Positions 8,571 through 17,361 of a DNA stretch of 64,000 nucleotides are shown here, piece by piece (positions within the stretch are counted from its first letter, which is position 1; every line of letters begins with the position of its first letter). Location: assembly GCA_965220425.1 (NCBI GenBank), contig OZ244830.1, forward strand, positions 2,046,001-2,110,000, given 5' to 3'. The notes beneath the pieces were generated by a model that made no database searches, was not told the origin of the DNA, and worked only from the letters and a program-made list of their open reading frames with translations. The stretch comes from Azophilus sp965220425. GTDB lineage: Bacteria > Pseudomonadota > Gammaproteobacteria > Pseudomonadales > Azotimanducaceae. The translations under genes and the position numbers were made by a program.

Positions 8571-11500
8571 ATGCAAACCGATAAGGCCGGGACGCGATTC
8601 ATCGCAGGCTTAGCGAGTCTGGTCGGACTGTGTGTTTACCTGTTCCTTTCAAGCGATCCCGAGCAAGTCGAGCCGGAACCAACAAGCCAGATCGTCGAGC
8701 AGCGCCTGTTGCGAGCTGTCGTTGACCGCATCGACGCGGAAAGTCTGGGCAAAGTGCCAGTGCCGCGCATAGAAGCGCCACCGCGATCAGCATCGCTGAC
8801 AATGGTTCCAACGGTACCTCCCGAGCCCCCCGAGGGATACTCGTTCCCGGCATTCCGTGGCGAGATGATGGAAGGCAGGATGACGGCCCGAACCCGCACA
8901 ACCGCCGACCTCGCAACGGACAGTCTCGACTGGCTCGGGCTTCCTACATCGGTTGCAGAGTTGGTGCGCCAGGCCGCGCGATCCAATCGGTCATGGTCAT
9001 ACGGTTGGATACGCCTAGTTCCCGAAGCACGGCTTTCGAACATCGACTCAGCGCTATCGGGCTTGGGTGTGGAGGTCGTCGGCTCCGCGGGCCGGTTCGT
9101 TCGCGCACGACTGCCTGGAAATCAAGACAAACTCGAGGCCATCGTTCGTTTGACCGGCGTCGACGGTGTCGGAGCGATGTCTCCGCGAGAAAAATTGGCG
9201 CAATCGCTCCTGGATGCTCTGCAGGCCCTGCCTGCGCGCGACCGCATTCCGGTGTTGATCACGCTGATGGACGGTGATCGGGTCGGACGCTGGCGGCAGG
9301 CACTGGAGACGTTTGGCGCAACTGTAGGTGACTTCGACTCAGCCATCCGCGTGTATCCCGCGATCGTCAATCACGAATCCCTCACCGCCGTCGCCTCTGC
9401 CGATTTCGTTCTGGCGGTAGAGCCGGTGGGCGTTGTCCAGGCTGCCCACGACACCTCCGTTCCTGCAATGGGTGTGGATGGACTACGCAGCTACATCCCC
9501 GGCGACGGTTTGTTCGCGGGCATCACCGGAGCTTCCGTCCCGATCGGCGTGCTCGATACCGGGCTTAACACCAACCACGTCGACATCGAGTCCGGCCGCG
9601 AGAGCATCTGCGGGTCGAATTTTGTTACGCGTGGCGACTCGCTTGCGGAGCAGGACGATTTATGGGTTGACGCCCACGGTCACGGCACCCATGTGACGGG
9701 AACCATTGTGGGCACCGGCACTGCGCAACCACGATTCGCAGGCATGGCGCCGGGAGTGCTCGACATTCGCTTCGCCAAAGTGCTCAGTACCCAGGGGTCC
9801 GGCCTCAGTCTCGGCGTCCGGCGCGGCATGGACTATCTTGCCCAAGCCACCTCATGCGTTCCTGGTGGTCCGCCACGCACGGTGATGCCGGCAATCGTCA
9901 ACATGAGCCTGTCAAACGTGTCGAGGTGGCATGAAGGACGCGACGTCGGAGCACGCAAGGTAGATTCCATCGTGTGGTCGCACCGCCAGCTCTACGTGGT
10001 TTCCCAGGCAAACGCCAGCATTCACGGTTTCTCCAACTATGCCACTGCAAAAAACGCGCTGTCTGTCGGATCGACCATGGACGGTGGGCACCTCGCAGCG
10101 TCCAGCAGCCGCGGCCCCACGGCAGACGGGCGCCTTTCGCCGCGGTTAGTCGCCACGGGTGTACGGGTCAACTCAGCGCGCGGTGACGGTAGCCGCGGTG
10201 GCTACCGGGTTTTGTCGGGCACAAGCATGGCCGCGCCCACGGTGGCCGGGGTGGCGGCACTGCTGCTAGAGGCTGCTCCGGAGCATTACGAACCGGCCCT
10301 GGCTCGGGCCCGTCTCATGGCGAGTGCGATCCGCCCGGATGCCTGGTTCGCTGACCCGGCCGCCTTTCCGAAGACCAATACTGAAGGTCCCGGCACGCGG
10401 CAGGTGCAATATGGCATGGGCAAGGCCTCTGCACAGGCTGCAATCCTCAATCGTAACCGGCCGGACGGTTGGACGAGCGCTGGCGCGGTGACGACCCTTT
10501 CAGATGGCGAGTACGGCCATGTCGACATCGAAGTGCCGGAGGACGTCAGTCGTCTCGATCTCGTGATGACCTGGGACGAACCCCCGGCCGACGCCATTGC
10601 CAGCACGGTCCTCAACGATCTGGACCTCTGGCTCGACCACGGTGACGACTGTGAAGACGCCGCCTGTGGAGAGCACGCTTCCACGTCTCGCGTGGACAAC
10701 GTGGAGTGGATCGTCGTCAGGAATCCGATGCCGGGCACGTGGCGCGCCAAGGTGACTGCTCCCAGGGTCTACACGGAACCACCACGGGCCGCTTTGGCGT
10801 GGACGGTGATCCGGGGCAATGCCACGCCGAATCTGGACATCGACATCGATCGGGATGTGCTGGTCCCCGGTGAAAATGAAATTGTGCTCACCTTGAGGAC
10901 CGACGCGTACGTGGCGGCGGGAACGCGGGTGCACATCGACTGCCGTGATGCGACGGATTCTGATAGCTGCAACGACGTGCGGATCGAGTCGGTGACCGGC
11001 ATCCGCGCTGACGGCATGGCGACCGACCTGGAGAATGAGGTCCGGTATCCGACGGACACGACCACGAGTGTCTCGAACCGGGTAGGGTCGTCATTTCCGG
11101 TCGGGGAACTCGCTGTCGGCACAACGCGGGAGGCAAGGGTCGCCATCACGCTCGATGCGTCGAACCCCGTACTTCTGAAGTTTGCGGCCAGCGCGTGGAA
11201 TGCGAACTCCGCTTCGATTGCCGCTCGAACTGCCGACTGGCCCGGCGACTCGGCGGCAGCGACTGCCCCCGACAACGACAGCTTCGCAGAGGCGACGTTG
11301 ATCGAAGGATCAGAAGGTTCCGCGGCCGTCGGCCTGTTCGGCGCCACCCCAGAGCCCGGCGAACCATCCTTCACCGACCACTGGGGGCGGCCGGCCGGCT
11401 CGGTCTGGTATGTCTGGAAGGCTCCCGTGGACGGGACTTTTCGTTTCGAAGTCGAGGCAACCCGTGGCACGGACGGTGACCAGGAATTGCAATACGACGA

Positions 11501-14500
11501 CCGGGTAGATATCTACACAGGGGAACAGGTCGCATCGTTGGCTAACATTGCTTCCGGCCAATGGGGCACCCAAATATTTGCCGAATCCGGAAAGTTGTAT
11601 CGGATTCGACTGAGCCACGGCACGCGGGGCGTCGATGGCAATCTCCGATGGTTTCCGGCTTCACGGCCCGTCAATGACGATTTCGGGGAGGCCATGGCCG
11701 TGGAGGGAGAACGCGGAGAAGCAGTCGGCACGAATGCCGGCGCAACACTGGAGCCGAGTGAATGGTTCGGCCCGGCTGCGGCGACTGTGTGGCACCGGTG
11801 GACAGCGCCGCAAGACGGCAGGTACAAATGGCAGCTCCTGCCAATACACGATGCTCGCAGGGTCCTGGCGTTCCAAGGCGATACGATCGAGTCGTTGCGC
11901 CTTGTCTCTGGCTTCCCGCATGGCTCGGCATACTTCACGGCACGCCAGGGCGCAGAATACCGGATCGCCGTTGCTTCGTGGTCTGCGGATGCACCTACGG
12001 GCCCCTACCGGCTTGATCGGGCTCCCTCTCAGTTTGAGGGCCCACGCGTGTCTAACGACACGGTGAAACTTGCCAAGTCGATGGGGGACGCGCCTTCAGG
12101 AACACAATTGACGTTCGTGGAGAGAGGCGGAACGGTATCGCCTGGCGAACCGGAGGAAACCGGGGTGAGAACCCAATGGTGGAGTTGGGACGCTCCGACC
12201 GATGGAAACTACACGTGGCGGATCGCCGATCCCAGTGAAATCATGGTCTCGTTCTTCACTGGACCGGACGCCGACGATCTTGAGGCCGTCGATGCGATTC
12301 TTCCCGGAGAATCGAATCCGGTCGTGTTGGATGTTTCGGAAGGGCAACGGTTGTATCTGTCTACAGGCTTTCTAAACCAAAGCATTGAATCCTTCAGCAC
12401 GTCGTATGCAAGCGGCACGCTGACCTGGGGGCTCACACCCGCCAATGACGAATTGTCCGGCGCGCCCAGCCTCGCGGGAGCCGCCGGGTCCATCTCCGGT
12501 TCAAACAGTTTCGCTACCTCGGGTCAGGGGGAACGTCACCCGGCGGTCGGCAGGTCTACGCTCTGGTGGATCTACGAAGCGCCGAAGTCCGGTTGGGTGG
12601 AGTTTTCGGTCGAGGGAGCTGGCGGGCCCTGGGTTCTCTCGGTTCATCGGATCGCCGACGGGCACGGGGAGGTCGAAGTTATCCGCTCGAGCCTGTGGCG
12701 CGGAGAACCGAACAAGTCCGCCGAGGTCGTCTTCAAGGCCGAACCCGGGGTGCAGTACGCCATTGCCCTGGGCGTCCACGGATCCACGCGGGGCGGCGAC
12801 TTCGACTTGACCTGGAGCGAGGCGGAACCGCCGACGTGGTTGCGCTACGCAGGACGCCTGGCACCCGGCGGCATCGATGCGGCCGGACAAGCGGTTGAAC
12901 TTCAGGACCTTGGATCAATGGTGTTTAACGGGCCGGCTCTCTACGTGGGATCCGGGTCGGATCTTCTCGTATTTGAACGCGAACCGGAGAAGGGGTCTCT
13001 CACTCTGCACCAGACGTTGACCGGTGACCTGAGCGGCCGCGCAATGATCTGGGATTGGCGGCGCAACCGATTGCTCGCAGCTGGAGAGATTTGCAACACC
13101 TGGTACTCCTTGTCGCCGTTCGACGGCGGAATTCGCCTCGCGCAACGTGGCCGTTTTGTCGTCGACGGGGTGCTGCAATGCGCGTCGAATCCAAGTGTCG
13201 GGTCACTTTTTTCCGACTCCAGCTTCTCTTCGCTGTATCGAGTCAACGACGGAATGCTGCATGCTTTCGCCGTTGGCGATGACGGCAGCATCAGCTGGCT
13301 GGGTGGAGGATTCGAGGGGGAAGCATACTTCAGGGGCCTCATCGCCAAAGATGACAGGCATGTCCATACACTCACGGGCCGCTCGACAGTGACGTTCGAA
13401 CGCGATACCGAGACGGGTAACCTGAACCGGATCGCCAGCATGAGGTTTCCTCGTTCGGTGGAGTCGCTTGCCATCAGCCACAACGGCGCCTACTTGGCCG
13501 TCACGGGGTCCCGTGGGGATCCGACTTATCTCGTGGGGCTCGACGATCCAGCCGGCCCCGTGGTGGAATCGACGTTGCCAAGATTTTGGCCGTTTGCGTC
13601 TTACGGTGGCAGGTCAGTGTCCACGGGATGCCGGTCCGTCCCCGGGAGATCCGCAGTCTTCGCTTTTGACGCGGTTTGCGACAGCGTTGCGTACTCGGTG
13701 CACTGGCGACCCGAAGACCGCATCCTCTCGGGCGCGGATTACGCCCTGGTGGGAGAGTCGGACCGCTACAACAACTTGGTGCGCGAGTTCGGCGTACCGG
13801 AGTCGCTGGTGGCAAGTCCGGATGGTCGACACTTCTACGTAGCCACCTCGAGGATGGGCATCCTGATCTTCGAGCGCGTCGGTTCGGGGACCATCGACAT
13901 TGCCAAGGTCGAGACCCTGGCCTCGGCACCACTGATCCCGGCGGCGTCCGCCACGAACCGGGAAGGTTTCATGCGGATTGTCAATCACTCCAAGCGATCG
14001 GGCGAGGTCCGAATCGCCGCGGTCGACGATGCCGGTGTAGCAGGCGGGGCACCGGCCTTTCAGCTCGTCGCGAACAAGACAATGCACCTGAATTCGGCCG
14101 ATCTGGAAACGGGCAACCCGGCCAAGGGGCTTGCGGGGCGCTTGGGATCCGGCAGCGGAGACTGGCGGCTTTCGCTTGAGAGTGACCTTGTGGTCGAGGC
14201 GCTTTCGTACGTGCGCTCGCAAGACGGATTCCTGACCTCGATGCATGACTTTGTTCCATCTCAGGACGGTAGGCACGAGGTGCCTATCTTCAATCCGGGC
14301 GATAACCGCAACCAGGTCAGTCTGTTGCGGATTCTGAACTACGGTACCGAACGCGCGGCGGTTTCGATCACCGGGTTCGACGACGCGGGAAGGTCGCCTG
14401 GAAGCGAGGTCGGATTTTCCATTGCCGCGGGATCGTCCCGCTCACTGAGTGCAGCCCAACTCGAATCTGGTGACGGCCTCGACGGTGCGCTCGGCGACGG

Positions 14501-15347
14501 TGCGGGGAAGTGGCGGCTGACCGTCGACTCGGAGCAGCCGATTCGCGTTATGAACCTGCTTGAGAGTACAACCGGCCACTTGACCAATCTGTCCACCGTG
14601 CCGAGGCCGACGGGTGACGGCCGTCACATCGTTCCGCTTTTCCCGTCGGCATCGAGCCCCGCGGGGCTGGAGGGATTCGCCCGAATCATCAATCCCACTG
14701 ATTCCCAAGCCGAGGTGCGTATCACGGCCTTCGACGACGAAGGATCGAGATTCGGTCCGGTTACGCTTGAGATTGATGCCAGGGCGGCAGCCCAGTTCAA
14801 CTCCAGGGATCTTGAGACGGGCAATGCCGAGAAGGGGCTGTCCGGCGGTACCGAGGAAGGCGAAGGCGACTGGCGTCTCGAAGTGACGGCCGACACTGAG
14901 ATCGAAGTCCTTTCCTACATACGCACATCCGATGGTTTCCTGACGGCTATCCACGACCTGGTCCCGTCCGTGGGTGAACGCCACCGGGTGGCGATCTTCA
15001 ACCCGGCAAGCAACCGCCACCAGGTGAGCCGGTTGCGGCTCGTCAATCCCACGGACGAGGTAGCATCGGTCACCGTCACGGGCATCGACGACCAGGGCGC
15101 ATCGCCCGCCACGGCGGTGACACTGACCGTACCCGCCGGCGCGTCGCGCACCTTGCAATCCGGGGAACTCGAGTTCGGTGGCGAAGGCCTGAGCGGCGCG
15201 CTCGGTGACGGTGCGGGCAAATGGCGGTTGATCGTCGACGCGGAGCAGGCAATTCTCGTGATGAATCTGCTTGCGAGTCCTACGGGGCATCTGTCGAACC
15301 TATCCACGGTCGCGTCCAACCCTTGGGTTGGAGTTGCCTCGCCTTAG
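8571..15347 (+). CDS. Giant subtilisin-like protease with PPC-like repeats and C-terminal modules
   Basis: This 2258-aa protein starts with a short basic segment and one hydrophobic helix (residues about 10-27), a signal anchor or leader. After a pro-region comes an S8 peptidase domain with the full triad: Asp329 in GVLDTG, His371 in HGHGTHVTG and Ser552 in SGTSMAAP. Roughly residues 900-1430 hold four related beta domains, each opening with an ND.. stretch and containing a W..W.AP.dG motif, similar to pre-peptidase C-terminal (PPC-type) domains. About 1430-1780 resembles a beta-propeller by its repeated short strands. The last 470 residues are two copies of the shared 230-residue module. It is probably an extracellular protease. 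It stands alone, not in an operon. Confidence 0.9.
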   Translation: MQTDKAGTRFIAGLASLVGLCVYLFLSSDPEQVEPEPTSQIVEQRLLRAVVDRIDAESLGKVPVPRIEAPPRSASLTMVPTVPPEPPEGYSFPAFRGEMMEGRMTARTRTTADLATDSLDWLGLPTSVAELVRQAARSNRSWSYGWIRLVPEARLSNIDSALSGLGVEVVGSAGRFVRARLPGNQDKLEAIVRLTGVDGVGAMSPREKLAQSLLDALQALPARDRIPVLITLMDGDRVGRWRQALETFGATVGDFDSAIRVYPAIVNHESLTAVASADFVLAVEPVGVVQAAHDTSVPAMGVDGLRSYIPGDGLFAGITGASVPIGVLDTGLNTNHVDIESGRESICGSNFVTRGDSLAEQDDLWVDAHGHGTHVTGTIVGTGTAQPRFAGMAPGVLDIRFAKVLSTQGSGLSLGVRRGMDYLAQATSCVPGGPPRTVMPAIVNMSLSNVSRWHEGRDVGARKVDSIVWSHRQLYVVSQANASIHGFSNYATAKNALSVGSTMDGGHLAASSSRGPTADGRLSPRLVATGVRVNSARGDGSRGGYRVLSGTSMAAPTVAGVAALLLEAAPEHYEPALARARLMASAIRPDAWFADPAAFPKTNTEGPGTRQVQYGMGKASAQAAILNRNRPDGWTSAGAVTTLSDGEYGHVDIEVPEDVSRLDLVMTWDEPPADAIASTVLNDLDLWLDHGDDCEDAACGEHASTSRVDNVEWIVVRNPMPGTWRAKVTAPRVYTEPPRAALAWTVIRGNATPNLDIDIDRDVLVPGENEIVLTLRTDAYVAAGTRVHIDCRDATDSDSCNDVRIESVTGIRADGMATDLENEVRYPTDTTTSVSNRVGSSFPVGELAVGTTREARVAITLDASNPVLLKFAASAWNANSASIAARTADWPGDSAAATAPDNDSFAEATLIEGSEGSAAVGLFGATPEPGEPSFTDHWGRPAGSVWYVWKAPVDGTFRFEVEATRGTDGDQELQYDDRVDIYTGEQVASLANIASGQWGTQIFAESGKLYRIRLSHGTRGVDGNLRWFPASRPVNDDFGEAMAVEGERGEAVGTNAGATLEPSEWFGPAAATVWHRWTAPQDGRYKWQLLPIHDARRVLAFQGDTIESLRLVSGFPHGSAYFTARQGAEYRIAVASWSADAPTGPYRLDRAPSQFEGPRVSNDTVKLAKSMGDAPSGTQLTFVERGGTVSPGEPEETGVRTQWWSWDAPTDGNYTWRIADPSEIMVSFFTGPDADDLEAVDAILPGESNPVVLDVSEGQRLYLSTGFLNQSIESFSTSYASGTLTWGLTPANDELSGAPSLAGAAGSISGSNSFATSGQGERHPAVGRSTLWWIYEAPKSGWVEFSVEGAGGPWVLSVHRIADGHGEVEVIRSSLWRGEPNKSAEVVFKAEPGVQYAIALGVHGSTRGGDFDLTWSEAEPPTWLRYAGRLAPGGIDAAGQAVELQDLGSMVFNGPALYVGSGSDLLVFEREPEKGSLTLHQTLTGDLSGRAMIWDWRRNRLLAAGEICNTWYSLSPFDGGIRLAQRGRFVVDGVLQCASNPSVGSLFSDSSFSSLYRVNDGMLHAFAVGDDGSISWLGGGFEGEAYFRGLIAKDDRHVHTLTGRSTVTFERDTETGNLNRIASMRFPRSVESLAISHNGAYLAVTGSRGDPTYLVGLDDPAGPVVESTLPRFWPFASYGGRSVSTGCRSVPGRSAVFAFDAVCDSVAYSVHWRPEDRILSGADYALVGESDRYNNLVREFGVPESLVASPDGRHFYVATSRMGILIFERVGSGTIDIAKVETLASAPLIPAASATNREGFMRIVNHSKRSGEVRIAAVDDAGVAGGAPAFQLVANKTMHLNSADLETGNPAKGLAGRLGSGSGDWRLSLESDLVVEALSYVRSQDGFLTSMHDFVPSQDGRHEVPIFNPGDNRNQVSLLRILNYGTERAAVSITGFDDAGRSPGSEVGFSIAAGSSRSLSAAQLESGDGLDGALGDGAGKWRLTVDSEQPIRVMNLLESTTGHLTNLSTVPRPTGDGRHIVPLFPSASSPAGLEGFARIINPTDSQAEVRITAFDDEGSRFGPVTLEIDARAAAQFNSRDLETGNAEKGLSGGTEEGEGDWRLEVTADTEIEVLSYIRTSDGFLTAIHDLVPSVGERHRVAIFNPASNRHQVSRLRLVNPTDEVASVTVTGIDDQGASPATAVTLTVPAGASRTLQSGELEFGGEGLSGALGDGAGKWRLIVDAEQAILVMNLLASPTGHLSNLSTVASNPWVGVASP
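13921..14602 (+). repeat. C-terminal module copy 3
   Basis: This is the third copy of the shared module, inside the subtilase. It carries LNSADLETGNPAKGL, QDGFLTSMHD, IFNPGDNRNQVSLLRI and TTGHLTNLS. Confidence 0.85.
14627..15313 (+). repeat. C-terminal module copy 4
   Basis: This is the fourth copy of the shared module, at the extreme C-terminus of the subtilase. It carries FNSRDLETGNAEKGL, DGFLTAIHD, IFNPASNRHQVSRLRLVN and SPTGHLSNLS. Confidence 0.85.
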
Positions 15348-15839
15348 AGAACACCCTGAAACTATGTCCTGGTTGACCCCATATACCTGGAAGAGTAGCT
15401 GGTGCAGCGAAGCCTCAGCAGATGGCGATAAAACCACGGCGCCAACTCAAATCCCTCAAAGGCCGTAACCGATGTCCAGCACCGAACTGCAGCCGAACTT
15501 GCTTCCGACTGAGACGTTTCCCTCTGATCCAGTCTACGCCAATGTCAACGCCTGACAATGCAGTTGCAACCGTCGTGGAGGCGACTTTCACTCAATCAGT
15601 TTCACCCAGCGCACAGCACGCCGCAGCGCGCTCGATGTCGCATCCGGGCTCACGCGGATGCTTGGATTCTCCCGAAAAGGACGATGCCCAAAGCAGTACC
15701 GAGGCTGGACATTCGGACTTAAGTATATGAAAATAAGGCGATTGTTGTGAGTGTGCCGCTGACGCGCAGTCCGCAAGCGTGATTGTCGGCGTTCCCAGCC
15801 AGGACGTGAATGCTTCTTTAGTTCACGGCGGCATTCACC
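15348..15839. other. Intergenic region, no gene seen
   Basis: Short open frames exist here but none has a ribosome binding site, recognisable motifs or coding-like composition. No clear terminator hairpin with a T run was found after the subtilase. Confidence 0.4.
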
Positions 15840-16115
15840 CTACACAACCTCCGGCCTCCCGTACTTCGCGAACAAATCGTTCAGCGCTTCCCCCAGCAGC
15901 GCCTGGATCGTCGTGTCCCGCTCGGCCGCAAGGATCCGCAACTGCCTCTTCACGGCAGGATTAAAGTAGCCGGTGACGTTGCTTTTCCCTTCTCGACTCG
16001 GCCGGTAGTGCGGTCCCCTATCACCCGGAGCCACATCGGCCGCCGGGGCTTGCTTTTCAACGCACTTTCCGGCCCCACTGAGCATCGCATCACGCAGATC
16101 TGCCGATTTCGCCAT
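15840..16115 (-). CDS. Ribbon-helix-helix ParB/ParG-like partition partner
   Basis: This 91-aa protein has a basic, flexible N-terminal half and a C-terminal region (about residues 45-91) reading SNVTGYFNP, then KRQLRILAAERDTT, then LLGEALNDLFAKYG. That is the pattern of an RHH_1/ParG-like DNA-binding protein. It follows parA directly: the parA stop TGA (16117-16119) is one base from this ATG, and the AAAGGAGG ribosome binding site lies inside the last parA codons, so the two genes are translationally coupled. It probably binds the partition site and represses the operon. Confidence 0.75.
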   Translation of the reverse strand: MAKSADLRDAMLSGAGKCVEKQAPAADVAPGDRGPHYRPSREGKSNVTGYFNPAVKRQLRILAAERDTTIQALLGEALNDLFAKYGRPEVV

Positions 16116-16116
16116 T

Positions 16117-16761
16117 TCACCAGCCTCCTTTACCAGTCAACGAGTTTACACGCTGCATCACCGAGGCATACACATCGCCCACTTCCTTCGCCGCCTTGCC
16201 GCCAGGCTCGTATTCCTGGGCACTCACCCCCAGCGCCCCGGCGTGATCGAACGCGACCCGCTGGCCGAACATCCCTGCGCACACCGGGACGCTCATCCCT
16301 TCAAGCACCTCTCGTGCCTGCGCCGCCTTCGGGCCGCGCGCCGGCACGCCGTTGAGGACTGCCAGGACGGGTGCGCCGCCGGCGAGGCGCACGAGGTCAA
16401 CGGTCGTCGAGACCGTCTCGAGATCGTAGACCGCAGGCCGGCAGGGAATGAGCACAAGGTCTGCAGCACGGGCCGCCGCCAGGGCCGCCCGTTCGGCCCG
16501 TGGCGCCGTGTCGATGATGACCACGTCTGCACCGCCGTCGTTGGCCGCATCGAGAACCCGCGGCAGCCGGGAGGCCTGAGCGGAGATAACGACCGGGGTG
16601 TCCGCCTCTCTGCGGTCGGACCAGTTGGCCGCCGTGGCTTGCGGGTCGAGGTCCACGATCGCTAACGACAGTCCAGCCCGGGAGGCCGCGACTGCGAGCG
16701 AGATGGTGAGCGTGGTTTTGCCGGTACCGCCCTTCTGGGCGATGACTGAGATCACATCCAT
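16117..16761 (-). CDS. parA: ParA-family partition ATPase
   Basis: This 214-aa protein opens with a deviant Walker A motif, KGGTGKTT (residues 10-17), in the context MDVISVIAQKGG, followed by VDLDPQATAANW and IIDTAPRAE (Walker B region). This is the short ParA type (ParF/Soj-like, no N-terminal HTH) that usually pairs with a small RHH partner, which is encoded next. ParA moves plasmid or chromosome partition complexes over the nucleoid. Its presence among transfer and replication genes suggests a plasmid or integrative element origin. Confidence 0.88.
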   Translation of the reverse strand: MDVISVIAQKGGTGKTTLTISLAVAASRAGLSLAIVDLDPQATAANWSDRREADTPVVISAQASRLPRVLDAANDGGADVVIIDTAPRAERAALAAARAADLVLIPCRPAVYDLETVSTTVDLVRLAGGAPVLAVLNGVPARGPKAAQAREVLEGMSVPVCAGMFGQRVAFDHAGALGVSAQEYEPGGKAAKEVGDVYASVMQRVNSLTGKGGW

Positions 16762-16806
16762 GAGTGTTTACACGCTGTCGTGTGAATGTGATTTCGAGTT
16801 TACACG
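16762..16806 (-). promoter_or_regulatory. Repeated GTTTACACG elements upstream of parA
   Basis: GTTTACACG occurs at 16766-16774 and again at 16798-16806, directly before the parA ATG. A CGTGTGAA at 16779-16786 makes an imperfect inverted repeat with the second copy. A third copy with identical flanks (GTTTACACGCTG) lies at 16144-16155, at the 3' end of parA. Such spaced repeats are typical of RHH operator or centromere sites; the binding itself is inference. Confidence 0.5.
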
Positions 16807-16845
16807 TTATTCGCGTGTGGGAAAACGTCTTCGCTGAATTGGAGC

Positions 16846-16908
16846 GCCGTCTCTCCGGCTGTCACACCACTGAGCAGGTGTCGCCGACGCTGGTCCCGGG
16901 CGAGCGCC
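16846..16908. repeat. Dispersed 63-bp repeat, copy 1
   Basis: This stretch begins GCCGTCTCTCCG and contains TCACACCACTG.GCAGGTGTCGCCG. It is closely matched by 49423-49486, 32 kb away. The two copies are not translated in the same frame, so this is more likely a mobile-element end or small non-coding repeat than a shared gene. Confidence 0.6.
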
Positions 16909-17060
16909 TGTTGCCAATGGTGCTCTGGGCGCTGGCGGTAAGTCTGTAGGATCGTTGCCCAGTTCGGTGTAGGCGTTCTTCAATCGCTTCCGTGCGACCA
17001 GAATGCGGGTTCAGGTGTTGCCGGAAGAATGTTCAGGACCAGCATGGTGGTGGGGCAACT

Positions 17061-17282
17061 TCATCGGTGCAATACGTTTGGGCCTTGTCCCACAGTAGCT
17101 TCGATTCGCTGGTGTAGCCTGCGGGCAAGCTCTGCAGTTTCTTCCCAGTCGATGGTGTTGTACTGGCGGATGTCAAAGTGAAGCTCTTCCATGTCGCCTT
17201 TACGGCAGGTCCAAATCACTGGAATTCCGAGGCCCAGCGCAAAACCGGCCTCAAAATAAACGCCGCCGCTTCGATCAGAAAA
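17061..17282 (-). pseudogene. Fragment of a deoxyribosyltransferase-like protein
   Basis: The minus strand encodes GGVYFEAGFALGLGIPVIWTC, then KGDMEELHFDIRQYN, then the C-terminal EATVGQGPNVLHR before a stop at 17061-17063. This resembles the C-terminal part of small nucleoside 2-deoxyribosyltransferase-like proteins. A stop at 17283-17285 and a likely frameshift block the upstream part, so only the 3' end survives. The family assignment is from memory of the motif and is not certain. Confidence 0.5.
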
Positions 17283-17361
17283 TCAGTATAACCGGCCAAG
17301 GTTTTTCGAGCCGGAACCGTGCTAATGGGGGGATCGGGACCACACTTTCGGGCTGCACAGC

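Noticed and set aside
15422..15730. 102-aa plus-strand frame
   Set aside because: No ribosome binding site, no motif, and atypical composition.
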